DNA from: Thiopseudomonas sp.
GTDB taxonomy: Bacteria; Pseudomonadota; Gammaproteobacteria; Pseudomonadales; Pseudomonadaceae
NCBI GenBank assembly: GCA_018384595.1
Contig: JAHAYO010000021.1
Coordinates: 1-56,668 of the forward strand
Reading direction: 5' to 3'
Length of the DNA stretch: 56,668 nucleotides
In this document: positions 45,501-54,856 of the stretch, one piece after another
Layout of the letters: every line of letters begins with the position of its first letter
Numbering within the stretch: the first letter of the stretch is position 1
Notes under the pieces: model-generated
What the model was told of the DNA's origin: nothing
Seen by the model: the letters and a program-made list of their open reading frames with translations, nothing else
The model's database searches: none
Position numbers and translations under genes: made by a program

Positions 45501-47276
45501 TTAAAACAGCGTCTCGTCCAGCAGGTAGAGGGATTCACTACCGGCCTTGACTGATGCCGTCAGGGAGTGGATGCGCGGGAGCAGGCGGGCAAAGTAGAAA
45601 CGTGCGGTGCCCATTTTGCTGGCGTAGAAGTCTTCCTGTGACTCCTTGCCTTGCGCTTCTTTGGCCATCAGTGCCCACATGTAGGCATAGGCGGTGTAGC
45701 CGAATACGTGCAGGTATTCCACCGAGGCGGCACCGATCTCGTTCGGATTGGCCTTGCCCTGCTCTACCAGCCACTGGCTGAGCGCATCGAGGTTTTCCAT
45801 GGCTTGTTGCAGCGGCGCGGTAAATTCCTGCAGGTCTTTGTTGGCAGCGATAAAGGCATGTACTTCCTGGCTGAAGTGGCGGTAGAAAGCGCCGCCGTTG
45901 GCCACCAGCTTGCGGCCGGCCAAATCCAGCGACTGGATGCCGTTGGTGCCTTCATAAATCTGGGTAATGCGGCAGTCGCGCACCAGTTGCTCCTGGCCCC
46001 ATTCACGGATGTAACCGTGACCGCCAAACACCATCTGGCCATGCAATGTGGTTTCCAGTGCCATGTCGGTCATAAAAGCCTTGGCTACCGGTGTCAGCAG
46101 TGCGACCAGCTCGCTGGCCTGTTGCCGGGTTGTTTCGTCATCGCTGTACTTGGCCAGGTCCAGCTGTTTGGCGACATAGGTGGAAAACGCCCGCCCGCCT
46201 TCGTTCAGTGCCTTCATGGTCAGCAGCATGCGGCGCACATCGGGATGGACGATGATCGGATCGGCGGCTTTTTCGGGCTGCTGGGCACCGGTTGGCGCAC
46301 GACTTTGCAGGCGCTCACGGGCATATTCGATGGCGCTCTGGTAGGAGCGCTCGCCCAGTCCCAGCCCCTGGATGCCGACCCCTAGGCGCTCGTAATTCAT
46401 CATGGTAAACATTGCCGCCAGCCCCTTGTTGGGCTCGTCCACGATGTAGCCGGTGGCGCTGTCGAAGTTCATCACGCAGGTGGGCGAAGCCTTGATGCCC
46501 ATCTTGTGCTCCAGCGAACCGCAGGAAACGCCATTGCGCTCGCCGAGGCTGCCGTCTTCATTGACCAGAAACTTGGGCACCAGAAATAGCGAAATACCGC
46601 GGGCACCGGCAGGCGCATCGGGCAGTTTGGCCAGTACTAGGTGGATGATGTTTTCGGTCAGGTCGTGTTCGCCGCCGGTAATGAAAATCTTGGTGCCGGT
46701 GATTTTGAAGCTGCCGTCACTTTGTGGCTCAGCCTTGGTGCGGATGATGCCAAGGTCAGTACCTGCGTGCGGCTCGGTCAGGCACATGGAGCCGGCCCAT
46801 TGGCCGCTGTACATATTGGGCAGGTATTTTTGCTTCAGCGCGTCACTGGCGTGGGCATACAAAGACAGGCAGGCACCGGCGGTCAGCATCGGGAACAGGC
46901 CAAAGGAAATATTGGCGGCGTGGACCATCTCTTCCAGCTGGGCGGTGAGCATCTTGGGCATGCCCATGCCGTCGTATTCCGGCTCGCCGCCAACGCCAAC
47001 CCAGCCGCCTTCGGCATAGGTCTGCCAGGCTTCGCGGAAACCGTCAGCGGTGGTGACCTCGCCATTGTTCCACTGTGCGCCCTGCTCGTCGGCATTGCGG
47101 TTCAGGGGTGCGATAACGTCGGCGTTGACCTTGGCGGCTTCTTCCAGAATGGCGCTGGCGGTGTCGGCATCGACGGCTGCCGCCAGCTGCGGCAGACCGG
47201 CCCACAGCTGCGGTGCCTGGAAGACTTCATTGAGGACAAAATTCATGTCGCGTAGCGGGGCTTGGTAGTCGGCCAT
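45501..47276 (-). CDS. Acyl-CoA dehydrogenase, FadE-like (C-terminal extension type)
   Basis: FAD-dependent enzyme of fatty-acid beta-oxidation, 591 residues. MCLTEPHAGTDLG and KIFITGGEHD belong to the FAD/substrate region, and the catalytic Glu is in YEGTNGIQSLDLAGRK. A long C-terminal domain sets it apart from ~380-residue enzymes. It resembles Pseudomonas-type FadE1/FadE2 proteins. The paralogue at 48119-49924 is about equally long, but the ccdAB module separates them. Confidence 0.92.
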   Translation of the reverse strand: MADYQAPLRDMNFVLNEVFQAPQLWAGLPQLAAAVDADTASAILEEAAKVNADVIAPLNRNADEQGAQWNNGEVTTADGFREAWQTYAEGGWVGVGGEPEYDGMGMPKMLTAQLEEMVHAANISFGLFPMLTAGACLSLYAHASDALKQKYLPNMYSGQWAGSMCLTEPHAGTDLGIIRTKAEPQSDGSFKITGTKIFITGGEHDLTENIIHLVLAKLPDAPAGARGISLFLVPKFLVNEDGSLGERNGVSCGSLEHKMGIKASPTCVMNFDSATGYIVDEPNKGLAAMFTMMNYERLGVGIQGLGLGERSYQSAIEYARERLQSRAPTGAQQPEKAADPIIVHPDVRRMLLTMKALNEGGRAFSTYVAKQLDLAKYSDDETTRQQASELVALLTPVAKAFMTDMALETTLHGQMVFGGHGYIREWGQEQLVRDCRITQIYEGTNGIQSLDLAGRKLVANGGAFYRHFSQEVHAFIAANKDLQEFTAPLQQAMENLDALSQWLVEQGKANPNEIGAASVEYLHVFGYTAYAYMWALMAKEAQGKESQEDFYASKMGTARFYFARLLPRIHSLTASVKAGSESLYLLDETLF

Positions 47277-47288
47277 TGGTTTTCCCTC

Positions 47289-47316
47289 TTGTTATGATTC
47301 AGTATTGGTGTATTTT
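47289..47316 (+). promoter_or_regulatory. Predicted promoter of the ccdAB module
   Basis: TTGTTA (47289-47294) and TATTTT (47311-47316) are 16 bases apart, about 40 bases ahead of the antitoxin start. The imperfect palindrome GCGTATTGTGTATGCGC follows at once (about 47319-47335), a possible operator for the CcdA/CcdB complex. Confidence 0.5.
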
Positions 47317-47353
47317 ATGCGTATTGTGTATGCGCATTGAACGGGGGTGTGTA

Positions 47354-47599
47354 ATGAGTGCCGTATATGACCTTCAGGCGGGTAAAAAACCTGCCAATCT
47401 CAGCATCAATGCTGATTTGTTGGCTAAAGCCAAAGCATTGAAAATCAATCTGTCAGCAGCACTTGAAACCGCATTGGCAGAACGTATTAGTGCAAGCCAG
47501 CGTGAGCAATGGCTTGAAGAAAATCGTTCGGCTATTGATGCTTACAACAAAATGGTTGAAGAGCATGGTGTGTTTTCCGACGAGCTCAGGAGCTTCTAA
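47354..47599 (+). CDS. ccdA: CcdA-type antitoxin
   Basis: An 81-residue CcdA-like antitoxin. The N-terminal DNA-binding RHH part (KPANLSINADLLAKAKALKI) precedes an acidic, toxin-binding tail (EQWLEENRSAIDAYNKMVEE). The ATG at 47354 has GGGGGTG ahead of it. It shares one base with the toxin gene. It probably represses its own promoter with CcdB. The base composition is less GC-rich than in the flanking dehydrogenases, which suggests transfer. Confidence 0.9.
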   Translation: MSAVYDLQAGKKPANLSINADLLAKAKALKINLSAALETALAERISASQREQWLEENRSAIDAYNKMVEEHGVFSDELRSF

Positions 47600-47916
47600 T
47601 GGCTCAGTTTACGGTTTATGAAAATACCAACAAAAATAGTAAAAAATTATATCCGTACTTGATGGATATTCAGTCCGGTTTGTTGGATGAGCTTAGAACT
47701 ACAGTGGTTGTTCCTCTGGCAACGCAACGGATTGCAGGTAAAGCACTAATCAACAAGCTATGTCCTGTGGTCGAAATTTTGGACGAGCCCTATGTTGTGC
47801 TTACTCAGCAGCTTGCTTCTATCGACCGGTCTTTGCTCGGCAATCAAATCTGTGACTTATCCAGCCAGCGTTTAGAAATTATCAATGCTTTAGACTTGCT
47901 GATTACAGGGTTCTAG
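47599..47916 (+). CDS. ccdB: CcdB-type gyrase-targeting toxin
   Basis: A 105-residue CcdB-like toxin starting MAQFTVYENTNKNSKKLYPY, with VVVPLATQRI and CPVVEILDE. CcdB traps DNA gyrase through its C-terminus; the F-plasmid protein ends FWGI, while this one ends LITGF, as the chromosomal Vibrio type does (LITGI). So it is probably a chromosomal-type CcdB and not a defective one. It follows ccdA with a one-base overlap. Confidence 0.9.
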   Translation: MAQFTVYENTNKNSKKLYPYLMDIQSGLLDELRTTVVVPLATQRIAGKALINKLCPVVEILDEPYVVLTQQLASIDRSLLGNQICDLSSQRLEIINALDLLITGF

Positions 47917-47997
47917 TAGTTTTTTCATCTATTCTCCCCCACTTTACACGGGCGAATCTGGCAGATTGCACGGTGTTGGGGGAGGTTGGTACAAAGT

Positions 47998-48070
47998 GGC
48001 GCAAAGCTTTGGCCGCCATGGATGGCGACAGGGAGCCTACAGGGATGTACTCGCGGCGTCTTTGCGCAAC
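47998..48070. repeat. Inverted repeat downstream of ccdB
   Basis: The arms GCGCAAAG (47999-48006) and CTTTGCGC (48060-48067) bracket about 53 bases. The region between ccdB and the second dehydrogenase (about 200 bases) otherwise shows no gene. The pattern may be the right edge of the ccdAB insertion. Confidence 0.5.
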
Positions 48071-48118
48071 CCTGTCCGGAAGGCTGCACTGACTTGAACA
48101 GCCAGCGCAGCCTATCCA

Positions 48119-49924
48119 TCAATAGCCCAGTGTAAAATCCTCTTCCGCCATGTCCATCAGGTTGTCCGCGCCGGACAGCATGGCCGCCACATGCGCTCGG
48201 GTGCGCGGCAGGATACGGGCAAAGTAGAAACGCGCGGTCTGCAACTTGGCTTTGTAGAAAGCTTCCTCGCCAGTGCCGGCAGCCAGTTGCTCGGCAGCAA
48301 CCCGCGCCATGTCGGCCCAGAAGTAAGCCAAGCAGGCGTAGCCGGAGTACATGCAGTAATCCACAGCGGCAGCGCCGACCACTTCACGATCCTTCATGGC
48401 GGCCATGCCGATCTTCATGGTCAGCTCGCCCCATTCCTTATTGATCTCGGCCAGCGGTGCGACAAACTCCTTGATGGCTTCGTTCTCTTCGTTGGCCTTG
48501 CAGAACTTGTGCACCACCTTGGTGAAGGCTTTCAGTGATTCGCCTTGGGTCATCAGCACTTTACGGCCCAGCAGGTCCAGCGCCTGAATGCCGGTGGTGC
48601 CTTCATAGAGCATGGAAATGCGGCTGTCGCGCACGTTCTGCTCCATGCCCCACTCGGAAATATAGCCGTGGCCACCGTAGATCTGCACGCCGTGGTTGGC
48701 GGCTTCAAAACCGGTTTCGGTCATAAACGCCTTGGCAATCGGGGTCAGGAACGCCAGCAGGGTGTCGGCCTGTACGCGGGCTTCTTCGTCGGTGCTGCGC
48801 TGCACGATATCCACCTGCTTGGCAGCGTAATACAGCAACGCACGGTTGCCTTCGGAGAACGCCTTGGTGGTCAGCAGCATACGGCGCACATCAGGGTGCA
48901 CGATAATAGGATCAGCAGCCTTTTCGGGAGCTTTCGGGCCGGTCAGGGAGCGCATTTGCAGGCGCTCGCGGGCATAGCTGATGCCGCCCTGGAAGGCGAC
49001 TTCGGCATGGGCCAGGCCCTGCAGCGCGGTACCCAGGCGGGCGGTGTTCATAAAGGTGAACATGCAGTTCAGGCCCTTGTTGGGCGGGCCAATCAGAAAG
49101 CCGGTGGCATTGTCGAAGTTCATCACGCAAGTGGAGTTGCCGTGAATGCCCATCTTGTGCTCCAGCGAGCCACAGGAAACACCGTTGCGCTCGCCGACTT
49201 CGCCACTGGCATCGGGCAGGAACTTGGGCACGATAAACAGGGAAATGCCCTTGGTGCCTTCCGGTGCGTCCGGCAGGCGGGCCAGTACGATGTGTACGAT
49301 GTTTTCTGCCATGTCGTGCTCACCGGCAGAAATGAAAATTTTGGTGCCGCTTACCTGGTAGCTGCCGTCCGCTTGTGGTTCGGCCTTGGTGCGCAGCAGG
49401 CCCAGGTCGGTACCGCAATGGGGTTCGGTCAGACACATGGTGCCGGTCCATTGGCCGGAAACCAGTTTGGTCAGGTAGGTTTGCTGCTGCTCTTCGGTAC
49501 CGTGGGCGCTCAGGGTGTTCATCGCACCGTGGGACAGGCCGGGGTACATCCCCCAAGACCAGTTGGCCTGGCCAATCATTTCGCTGACTGCCATGCCGAG
49601 GGATTCGGGCAGACCCTGACCGCCATGGGCTTCGTCATGGGCCAAGCTGGGCCAGCCGCCTTCGACAAACTGTTCGTAGGCTTCCTTGAAGCCGGTCGGG
49701 GTGGTCACGCCATCGGGCGACCAGGTACAGCCTTCGGTATCGCCGACACGGTTAAGTGGTGCGATGACGTTTTCGCAGAACTTGGCGCCCTCTTCCAGAA
49801 TGGCGTCAATCATGTCCGGGGTCGCCTCTTCGCAACCGGGCAGGCTCTGGTAGTGCTCGGCATAGCCAAGCAGTTCGTCACGGACAAAACGGATATCGCG
49901 CAAGGGGGCTTTATATTCGGACAT
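48119..49924 (-). CDS. Acyl-CoA dehydrogenase, FadE-like paralogue
   Basis: A 601-residue paralogue of the enzyme at 45501, with the same marks: [38 protein letters not shown] and catalytic Glu in [14 protein letters not shown]. Identity between the two is visible along their length, so they are tandem duplicates. A PsrA-like box lies about 110 bases upstream of the start. Substrate chain length cannot be told. The two probably once stood directly side by side. Confidence 0.92.
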   Translation of the reverse strand: MSEYKAPLRDIRFVRDELLGYAEHYQSLPGCEEATPDMIDAILEEGAKFCENVIAPLNRVGDTEGCTWSPDGVTTPTGFKEAYEQFVEGGWPSLAHDEAHGGQGLPESLGMAVSEMIGQANWSWGMYPGLSHGAMNTLSAHGTEEQQQTYLTKLVSGQWTGTMCLTEPHCGTDLGLLRTKAEPQADGSYQVSGTKIFISAGEHDMAENIVHIVLARLPDAPEGTKGISLFIVPKFLPDASGEVGERNGVSCGSLEHKMGIHGNSTCVMNFDNATGFLIGPPNKGLNCMFTFMNTARLGTALQGLAHAEVAFQGGISYARERLQMRSLTGPKAPEKAADPIIVHPDVRRMLLTTKAFSEGNRALLYYAAKQVDIVQRSTDEEARVQADTLLAFLTPIAKAFMTETGFEAANHGVQIYGGHGYISEWGMEQNVRDSRISMLYEGTTGIQALDLLGRKVLMTQGESLKAFTKVVHKFCKANEENEAIKEFVAPLAEINKEWGELTMKIGMAAMKDREVVGAAAVDYCMYSGYACLAYFWADMARVAAEQLAAGTGEEAFYKAKLQTARFYFARILPRTRAHVAAMLSGADNLMDMAEEDFTLGY

Positions 49925-50033
49925 GGTGCAGACCTCTGGAGATGACTTTTATTATTGGAGCCGTTTTATCCGGTTGGACGTGTGGCTCTTAAATTCATGC
50001 AATTGGGAAGGCGATTTGCTGTGGCAAAACGCT

Positions 50034-50047
50034 CAAACGACCGTTTG
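50034..50047 (-). promoter_or_regulatory. PsrA-like operator upstream of the acyl-CoA dehydrogenase
   Basis: The palindrome CAAACGACCGTTTG matches the PsrA consensus of Pseudomonas, (G/C)AAAC(N2-4)GTTT(G/C), with a four-base spacer. It is 110 bases upstream of the dehydrogenase start (49924). PsrA is a fatty-acid-responsive TetR repressor of beta-oxidation genes. The rest of this 438-base gap (49925-50362) shows only a terminator near its right end and AATCGCGA-type direct repeats at about 50196 and 50241. Confidence 0.65.
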
Positions 50048-50315
50048 AAAGTTACGGCCAGCAGGGAGTGTTGTCAAGCATTACCGGACGATTTTGTATC
50101 CGCAGGGACTAGCCAAAAGTGTTAGGTGGCTGCCGTCAAACCGATGTGCTGTGCCTGAAGTTAAGGCCACAGCCCCTGCATGTGAGCACAGGCCCTAATC
50201 GCGACTCATGCCGTTCCTGCAGCTGTGCTTGCATTGCTTAATCGCGAGAAGCGACGCGAGCCATGATCAGATTACCGTTAGGGCATAGGCGGGCGTCATA
50301 GCGTGCAGGCACAAA

Positions 50316-50341
50316 AAAGCCCGCACAGAAATACGGGCTTT
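50316..50341 (-). terminator. Terminator of the small gene at 50363
   Basis: The arms AAAGCCCG (50316-50323) and CGGGCTTT (50334-50341) form an 8-bp stem. On the minus strand it runs into TTTTTTG. It is 22 bases past the stop of the gene at 50363-50608. Confidence 0.85.
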
Positions 50342-50362
50342 GTATGGGCAAGCTGAATTAGG

Positions 50363-50608
50363 TCAGCTGGTGGTATTGATCAGGGTGCCGATGTTTTCAC
50401 TGGCCGCTTCGACCATCTTGCCGCCAATCATGGCCAGATGCTGGGCCTGATCCATCTGCACCAGTTGCTGGGTCAGATCGGCGATGTTCAGCATTGGCAT
50501 ATCGCTGACGGTTGCGTTGGCGACTGTTTGCGCCGTGCTGGCCAGTTGTTGCTGGCTGGCCTTGATGGTTTGCACGCCGGCGCTCATCAGGCTTGGGGAA
50601 ATTTCCAT
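50363..50608 (-). CDS. Small protein, weakly flagellar-rod-like
   Basis: An 81-residue protein. It begins MEISPSLMSAGVQTIKASQQ and has LASTAQTVANATVSD and a C-terminal KMVEAASENIGTLINTTS. The end resembles the C-terminal helix of flagellar rod and hook proteins (VIQTADEMLGTLI). I do not recognise a firm family. A good ribosome-binding sequence (GGAGG) precedes the start. It stands alone between a terminator and trpI. Confidence 0.75.
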   Translation of the reverse strand: MEISPSLMSAGVQTIKASQQQLASTAQTVANATVSDMPMLNIADLTQQLVQMDQAQHLAMIGGKMVEAASENIGTLINTTS

Positions 50609-50698
50609 GGCAAACCTCCGTTGGTTGTCATGTGATGTATGGATGCCAGTATATATTAAAGGTACTGGCTTAGGCCATTTGCGGGCCGGTTGCTATGA

Positions 50699-51568
50699 CT
50701 AGGTATCGGCAGAATTTTGTAGCTCTGCAATTAGGGGCCGGATCCGTTGCAGCTGTTGTGGCTGATGAATCTGCAGGCACAGCCAGGAACCGGTGGGAAC
50801 AAAGCCCAGTGGTGCCACCAGACGCTGCAGTTGCAGGTCAGTGCGGATCAGTAGTTCGGGCGCAATACCTGTGCCCAGTCCGGCGGTTACGGCTTCCAAC
50901 AGATGGGAAAGATGCGGGAAGCCCTGGCCCATGGTCAGGTTTTGTGCATCCAGCCTGTTGCGTTGCGCCCACTGTGGCCAGGCCTGGGGTCGGGATTGGG
51001 TATGCAGAAGTTTTTGCTCTGGCAACCGGGCCGGATCAATAAACGCAAGCTGTGGTGCCATGATCGGGCCGATGCGTTCCTGCTCCAGCGGGATCAGCAG
51101 CTCGCTGGCTTGCGGGTGATCAATAAAGGTCAGGCTGAGGTCGGCCTGTTGTTGCGGATTGTCATCGCCGGCACTGGTAATCAGTTGCAGGTTCAGGTCC
51201 GGCAGGGCCTGTTGCAGCTGTTGCAGGCGGGGGATCAGCCAGCGGGCGAGGATGCTGCCGGAACAGGCCAGTACCAGGGGCTTGTCCTGCTGTTGTTGAC
51301 TGAGCTGTCGGCAGCTGTCGGCTATTGCCTGAAAGGCAGGCAGGCAACCATGGTACAGCTGTTGCCCTGCATGTGTGAGTTTTATACCGCGCCCCTGCTT
51401 CTCCAGCAGGGCCGTCCCCAACTCGCCTTCCAGCAATTTGATCTGGCGGCTGACCGCCCCATGGGTTACATGCAGTTGCTGCGCAGCCGCGTTGATGCTG
51501 CCTTCGTTCGCCACTGCGACAAAAGCCCGGAGAGCATTCAGGGAAGGTAATTGAGCGATGTCTTTCAT
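50699..51568 (-). CDS. trpI: TrpI-type LysR activator of trpBA
   Basis: A 289-residue LysR regulator with an N-terminal HTH (INAAAQQLHVTHGAVSRQIK) and a co-inducer domain. SLNALRAFVAVA, LLHTQSRPQAWPQWA and GQGFPHLSHLLEA match the Pseudomonas TrpI, which senses indoleglycerol phosphate and activates trpBA. It is divergent from trpB across a 94-base gap. The ATG at 51568 is better than the 27-codon extension to 51649, which runs towards trpB. Confidence 0.9.
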   Translation of the reverse strand: MKDIAQLPSLNALRAFVAVANEGSINAAAQQLHVTHGAVSRQIKLLEGELGTALLEKQGRGIKLTHAGQQLYHGCLPAFQAIADSCRQLSQQQQDKPLVLACSGSILARWLIPRLQQLQQALPDLNLQLITSAGDDNPQQQADLSLTFIDHPQASELLIPLEQERIGPIMAPQLAFIDPARLPEQKLLHTQSRPQAWPQWAQRNRLDAQNLTMGQGFPHLSHLLEAVTAGLGTGIAPELLIRTDLQLQRLVAPLGFVPTGSWLCLQIHQPQQLQRIRPLIAELQNSADT

Positions 51569-51662
51569 GTGAGAAATACTAACAGATGGGTTCGTATTTA
51601 TCGCTTTTATTGTGCTAGGGGTTACGGCAGAATTTGGCCATCGACTCAAACAGGACTCAACA
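51569..51662. promoter_or_regulatory. trpI-trpB divergent promoter region
   Basis: This 94-base gap should contain the TrpI operators and both promoters. A TGTGCTAG segment at about 51611 could be a -10-like element, but I cannot define the sites with confidence. The layout matches the TrpI-regulated trpBA of Pseudomonas. Confidence 0.45.
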
Positions 51663-52874
51663 ATGAAAAGTTACTTCAACGCCCCCGACGAGCGCGGGCT
51701 GTTTGGCATTTTTGGTGGCCGCTATGTGGCCGAGACGCTGATGCCGCTGATTCTGCAACTGGGCGAAGCCTACGAAGAAGCCAAAAACGACCCAGAGTTT
51801 CAGCGCGAACTGGCCTACTTTCAACGTGATTACGTGGGCCGTCCCAGCCCGCTGTATTTTGCCGAACGCCTGACCGAGCACCTGGGCGGTGCGAAAATTT
51901 ACCTTAAGCGCGAAGAGCTGAACCACACCGGCGCGCACAAGATCAATAACTGCATCGGCCAGATTCTGCTGGCGCGGCGCATGGGCAAAAAACGCATCAT
52001 CGCTGAAACCGGCGCCGGCATGCACGGCGTGGCTACTGCTACGGTGGCCGCGCGGTTTGGTCTTGAATGCGTGGTTTACATGGGCACCACCGACATCGAG
52101 CGCCAGCAGGCCAACGTGTTCCGCATGAAGCTGCTGGGTGCCACAGTGATTCCGGTGACCGCCGGTACCGGTACGCTGAAAGATGCGATGAACGAAGCGC
52201 TGCGTGACTGGGTAACCAACGTAGACAACACCTTCTACCTGATTGGTACCGTGGCCGGTCCGCACCCCTTCCCTGCCATGGTGCGCGATTTTCAGGCAGT
52301 GATCGGCAAGGAAGTCCGCCAGCAGTTGCAGGAACAGGAAGGCCGCCTGCCCGATTCGCTGATCGCCTGTGTGGGTGGTGGCTCCAACGCCATCGGCCTG
52401 TTCCACGCGTTTCTCGACGAGCCGTCGGTGAGCATGGTCGGTGCCGAGGCTGCCGGTCTGGGGCTGGAAACCGGCAAGCACGCCGCCAGCCTGACTCTGG
52501 GGGCTCCGGGTGTTTTGCATGGCAACAAAACCTATCTGCTGCAGGACGAAGACGGTCAGATCAAGGATGCCCACTCGATTTCTGCCGGCCTGGATTACCC
52601 GGGCGTTGGCCCCGAGCATGCTTGGTTGCGTGACGTGGGGCGGGTAGAGTACACCGCTGTCAGCGATGACGAGGCACTGGCGGCGTTCCAGTTGCTGTGC
52701 CGTCAGGAAGGCATCATCCCTGCGCTGGAGTCGTCACACGCACTGGCCGAAGCGGTCAAGCGCGCACCCGGGCTGCCCAAAGATCACCTGATGGTGGTCA
52801 ACCTGTCTGGCCGTGGCGATAAAGACATGGCCAGTATCATGCACCATCTGGGTCAACAAGGAGCGCAGTCATGA
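51663..52874 (+). CDS. trpB: Tryptophan synthase beta chain
   Basis: PLP enzyme that joins indole with serine to make tryptophan, in an alpha2beta2 complex. The 403-residue protein has the PLP lysine Lys93 in HTGAHKINN and the phosphate loop [10 protein letters not shown]. The ATG at 51663 starts [15 protein letters not shown]. It overlaps trpA by four bases. Confidence 0.97.
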   Translation: MKSYFNAPDERGLFGIFGGRYVAETLMPLILQLGEAYEEAKNDPEFQRELAYFQRDYVGRPSPLYFAERLTEHLGGAKIYLKREELNHTGAHKINNCIGQILLARRMGKKRIIAETGAGMHGVATATVAARFGLECVVYMGTTDIERQQANVFRMKLLGATVIPVTAGTGTLKDAMNEALRDWVTNVDNTFYLIGTVAGPHPFPAMVRDFQAVIGKEVRQQLQEQEGRLPDSLIACVGGGSNAIGLFHAFLDEPSVSMVGAEAAGLGLETGKHAASLTLGAPGVLHGNKTYLLQDEDGQIKDAHSISAGLDYPGVGPEHAWLRDVGRVEYTAVSDDEALAAFQLLCRQEGIIPALESSHALAEAVKRAPGLPKDHLMVVNLSGRGDKDMASIMHHLGQQGAQS

Positions 52875-53680
52875 GCCGTATACAAGCCTGCTTTGCCACA
52901 CTGAAACAAGAAAACCGCGCTGCGCTGGTCACTTTTTTGACCGCCGGCGACCCGGATTACGCCACTGCCCTGACCATCCTGCGCGGCCTGCCGGAAGCCG
53001 GTGCCGACGTGATCGAAATGGGCATGCCCTTTACCGACCCCATGGCTGACGGCCCGGCCATTCAGCTGGCCAACCAGCGCGCGCTGGGCAACGGCATGAG
53101 CCTGCGCAAAACCCTGCAAATGGTGCGCGAGTTCCGCACCGACAACGATCACACCCCCATTGTGCTGATGGGCTATTACAACCCGATCTTCCATTACGGT
53201 GTGGACAACTTTGTGCGTGATGCCAAAGAAGCTGGCGTGGACGGCCTGATCGTGGTTGACGTGCCCGCTGAGCACAACGAAGAACTGTGCGAACCCGCCC
53301 AGGCTGCCGGCATCGACTTTATCCGCCTGACCACCCCGACCACGGACGATGTGCGCCTGCCCACTGTGCTCAAGGACAGCTCCGGTTTTATTTACTACGT
53401 CTCGGTGGCCGGTGTCACGGGTGGTGCTACCGCCAGTCTGGATCAGGTCAGCGAAGCTTACGCCCGCCTGCGCCGCCATAGCGACCTGCCGGTGTGTATC
53501 GGCTTTGGTATCCGTACCGCCGAACATGCCGCCAATGTGGCACGGCTGGCTGACGGCGTGGTGGTCGGCTCGGCACTGGTGGATAAAATCAACGCCGCGC
53601 AAACGCCGGAGCAGGCGATTCGTGATGTGCTGGCGCAGTGTCGCGAGATTAGCGAGGGCGTGCGTGGGGCGCGGGAGTAA
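52871..53680 (+). CDS. trpA: Tryptophan synthase alpha chain
   Basis: Cleaves indole-3-glycerol phosphate to indole and glyceraldehyde 3-phosphate. The 269-residue protein keeps catalytic Glu49 ([11 protein letters not shown]) and Asp60 (MAD), at the same numbers as in Salmonella, and VAGVTGG near the active-site loop. It is coupled to trpB by an ATGA overlap. Confidence 0.97.
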   Translation: MSRIQACFATLKQENRAALVTFLTAGDPDYATALTILRGLPEAGADVIEMGMPFTDPMADGPAIQLANQRALGNGMSLRKTLQMVREFRTDNDHTPIVLMGYYNPIFHYGVDNFVRDAKEAGVDGLIVVDVPAEHNEELCEPAQAAGIDFIRLTTPTTDDVRLPTVLKDSSGFIYYVSVAGVTGGATASLDQVSEAYARLRRHSDLPVCIGFGIRTAEHAANVARLADGVVVGSALVDKINAAQTPEQAIRDVLAQCREISEGVRGARE

Positions 53681-53720
53681 CGCGCCTTGCCCCGTTTATA
53701 CAAATAGAGGCAAGTGGCCT

Positions 53721-54098
53721 ATGCAGAAGGCTAAGCTGGATGAGCTGGAATCACAGGCAGCGGCAGCTCTGGAGGGTGAGGACTTGAAGGAAGCTCTCAG
53801 CGATATTGCCATGCTGAGGGCGATGCCCTCTGTTGAGGACTATATGGCGCAGTTTTCTGTGACTACAAAGCGCCCGCCAGTTTTCACAGTCCGTAGCGGG
53901 CGGGATGTTTTGCGTCTGGTTGCTGCAGCTATTGTTATGTGTACGCTGGCTGTTTTGCTTATTTTTCTGTTCGTGTCAGCCGGTGGTTGGTTAGTGGGTG
54001 GCTTGCCTTGGAGTGAAACGGGAGTAGATATCACAATTGCCTTGACGGGTAGTCTTTTGTCTGCCGGGTTGCTGTATTGGTTGATGCCTAGTCGTTAG
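53721..54098 (+). CDS. Small predicted membrane protein
   Basis: A 125-residue protein with a charged, helical N-terminus (MQKAKLDELESQAAAALEGE) and two hydrophobic segments, VLRLVAAAIVMCTLAVLLIF (about 64-84) and DITIALTGSLLSAGLLYWLM near the end. I do not recognise a family. An AGAGG lies about 12 bases ahead of the ATG at 53721. It sits between trpA and the AbiE module. Confidence 0.68.
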   Translation: MQKAKLDELESQAAAALEGEDLKEALSDIAMLRAMPSVEDYMAQFSVTTKRPPVFTVRSGRDVLRLVAAAIVMCTLAVLLIFLFVSAGGWLVGGLPWSETGVDITIALTGSLLSAGLLYWLMPSR

Positions 54099-54117
54099 AT
54101 GCGCAGAAAGGAAGAAG

Positions 54118-54144
54118 CCACCGGCTGCGGTATCGCAGCGGTGG
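54118..54144 (+). other. Strong hairpin between the small membrane protein and AbiE genes
   Basis: CCACCG-G-CTGCG pairs with CGCAG-CGGTGG around the tetraloop GTAT, with one bulged G. No T-run follows, so a Rho-independent terminator is not certain. It may end the trp-proximal transcript or mark the border of the transferred AbiE module. Confidence 0.5.
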
Positions 54145-54220
54145 CGAACACCCAAAAAATCATTGATTTTGCCTAGATAATTAGTTTTAATCTGATTATC
54201 CATTCAAAATCTTAGATTCT

Positions 54221-54856
54221 ATGCCGAATTTTTCAGAACTTTCAGGGCTGGTTTTATCACATGGCACTTTGGCTTCCATGTTGGAAAGCTATGCTGCGCC
54301 GAATGCAAAAATTCATAGCCTGCTAAAGGAAGGTCGTTTAATCGGCCTAAAAAAAGGTCTATATGTTGTCGCGCCGCAAAAAAATGAGCGTTTAATTAGC
54401 CTGCCATTGATAGCTAATCATCTTTACGGCCCTTCTTATGTGTCATTAGAATTTGCCCTAAGCCAATACGGTTTGATCCCTGAATTTGTCGCCACGGTTA
54501 CCAGCGTAACCACCAAGCGCGGGCGGCAATTCAGCACACCTTTGAGCATTTTTAGTTATCAAACCTTGCCTGCCGACTACTATAGCCTCGGCATTCGTCA
54601 CATTCAGGAAGACACAAAAGTTGCTTTTATGCAGGCAAGCCCAGAAAAAGCCTTGTGTGATTGGCTTGTTTTAACGCCTAACTTAAAAATTTATTCAGCA
54701 AAAAGCCTGGCAACGATTCTGCTCGAAGATATGCGTATGGATGAGCAGGCACTAGCAGAACTGGATTTGGCCTTGATAGAAAAAATAGCTGCCACAGGTT
54801 TCAGGCAACAAAGGCTGAGGTTTTTACCCGAATTTTTAAGGAATTTGTCATGTTAG
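54221..54856 (+). CDS. AbiEi-family antitoxin
   Basis: A 211-residue AbiEi-type antitoxin with an N-terminal winged-helix region (IHSLLKEGRLIGLKKGLYVV). YVSLEFALSQYGLIPE and FMQASPEKALCDWLVL are family marks. It neutralises the nucleotidyltransferase toxin encoded next, and represses the operon. It overlaps the toxin gene by seven bases. The gene is AT-rich against its left neighbours, suggesting transfer. Confidence 0.88.
   Translation: MPNFSELSGLVLSHGTLASMLESYAAPNAKIHSLLKEGRLIGLKKGLYVVAPQKNERLISLPLIANHLYGPSYVSLEFALSQYGLIPEFVATVTSVTTKRGRQFSTPLSIFSYQTLPADYYSLGIRHIQEDTKVAFMQASPEKALCDWLVLTPNLKIYSAKSLATILLEDMRMDEQALAELDLALIEKIAATGFRQQRLRFLPEFLRNLSC

Noticed and set aside
47599-47916. CcdB as inactive because it lacks the C-terminal Trp of the F-plasmid toxin
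   Set aside because: Chromosomal Vibrio-type CcdB also ends in LITG plus one residue, so this ending is a known variant.
48545-49945. A 466-codon open frame on the plus strand opposite the second acyl-CoA dehydrogenase
   Set aside because: It mirrors a conserved 601-residue enzyme on the minus strand and shows no known motif; it is an antisense shadow.
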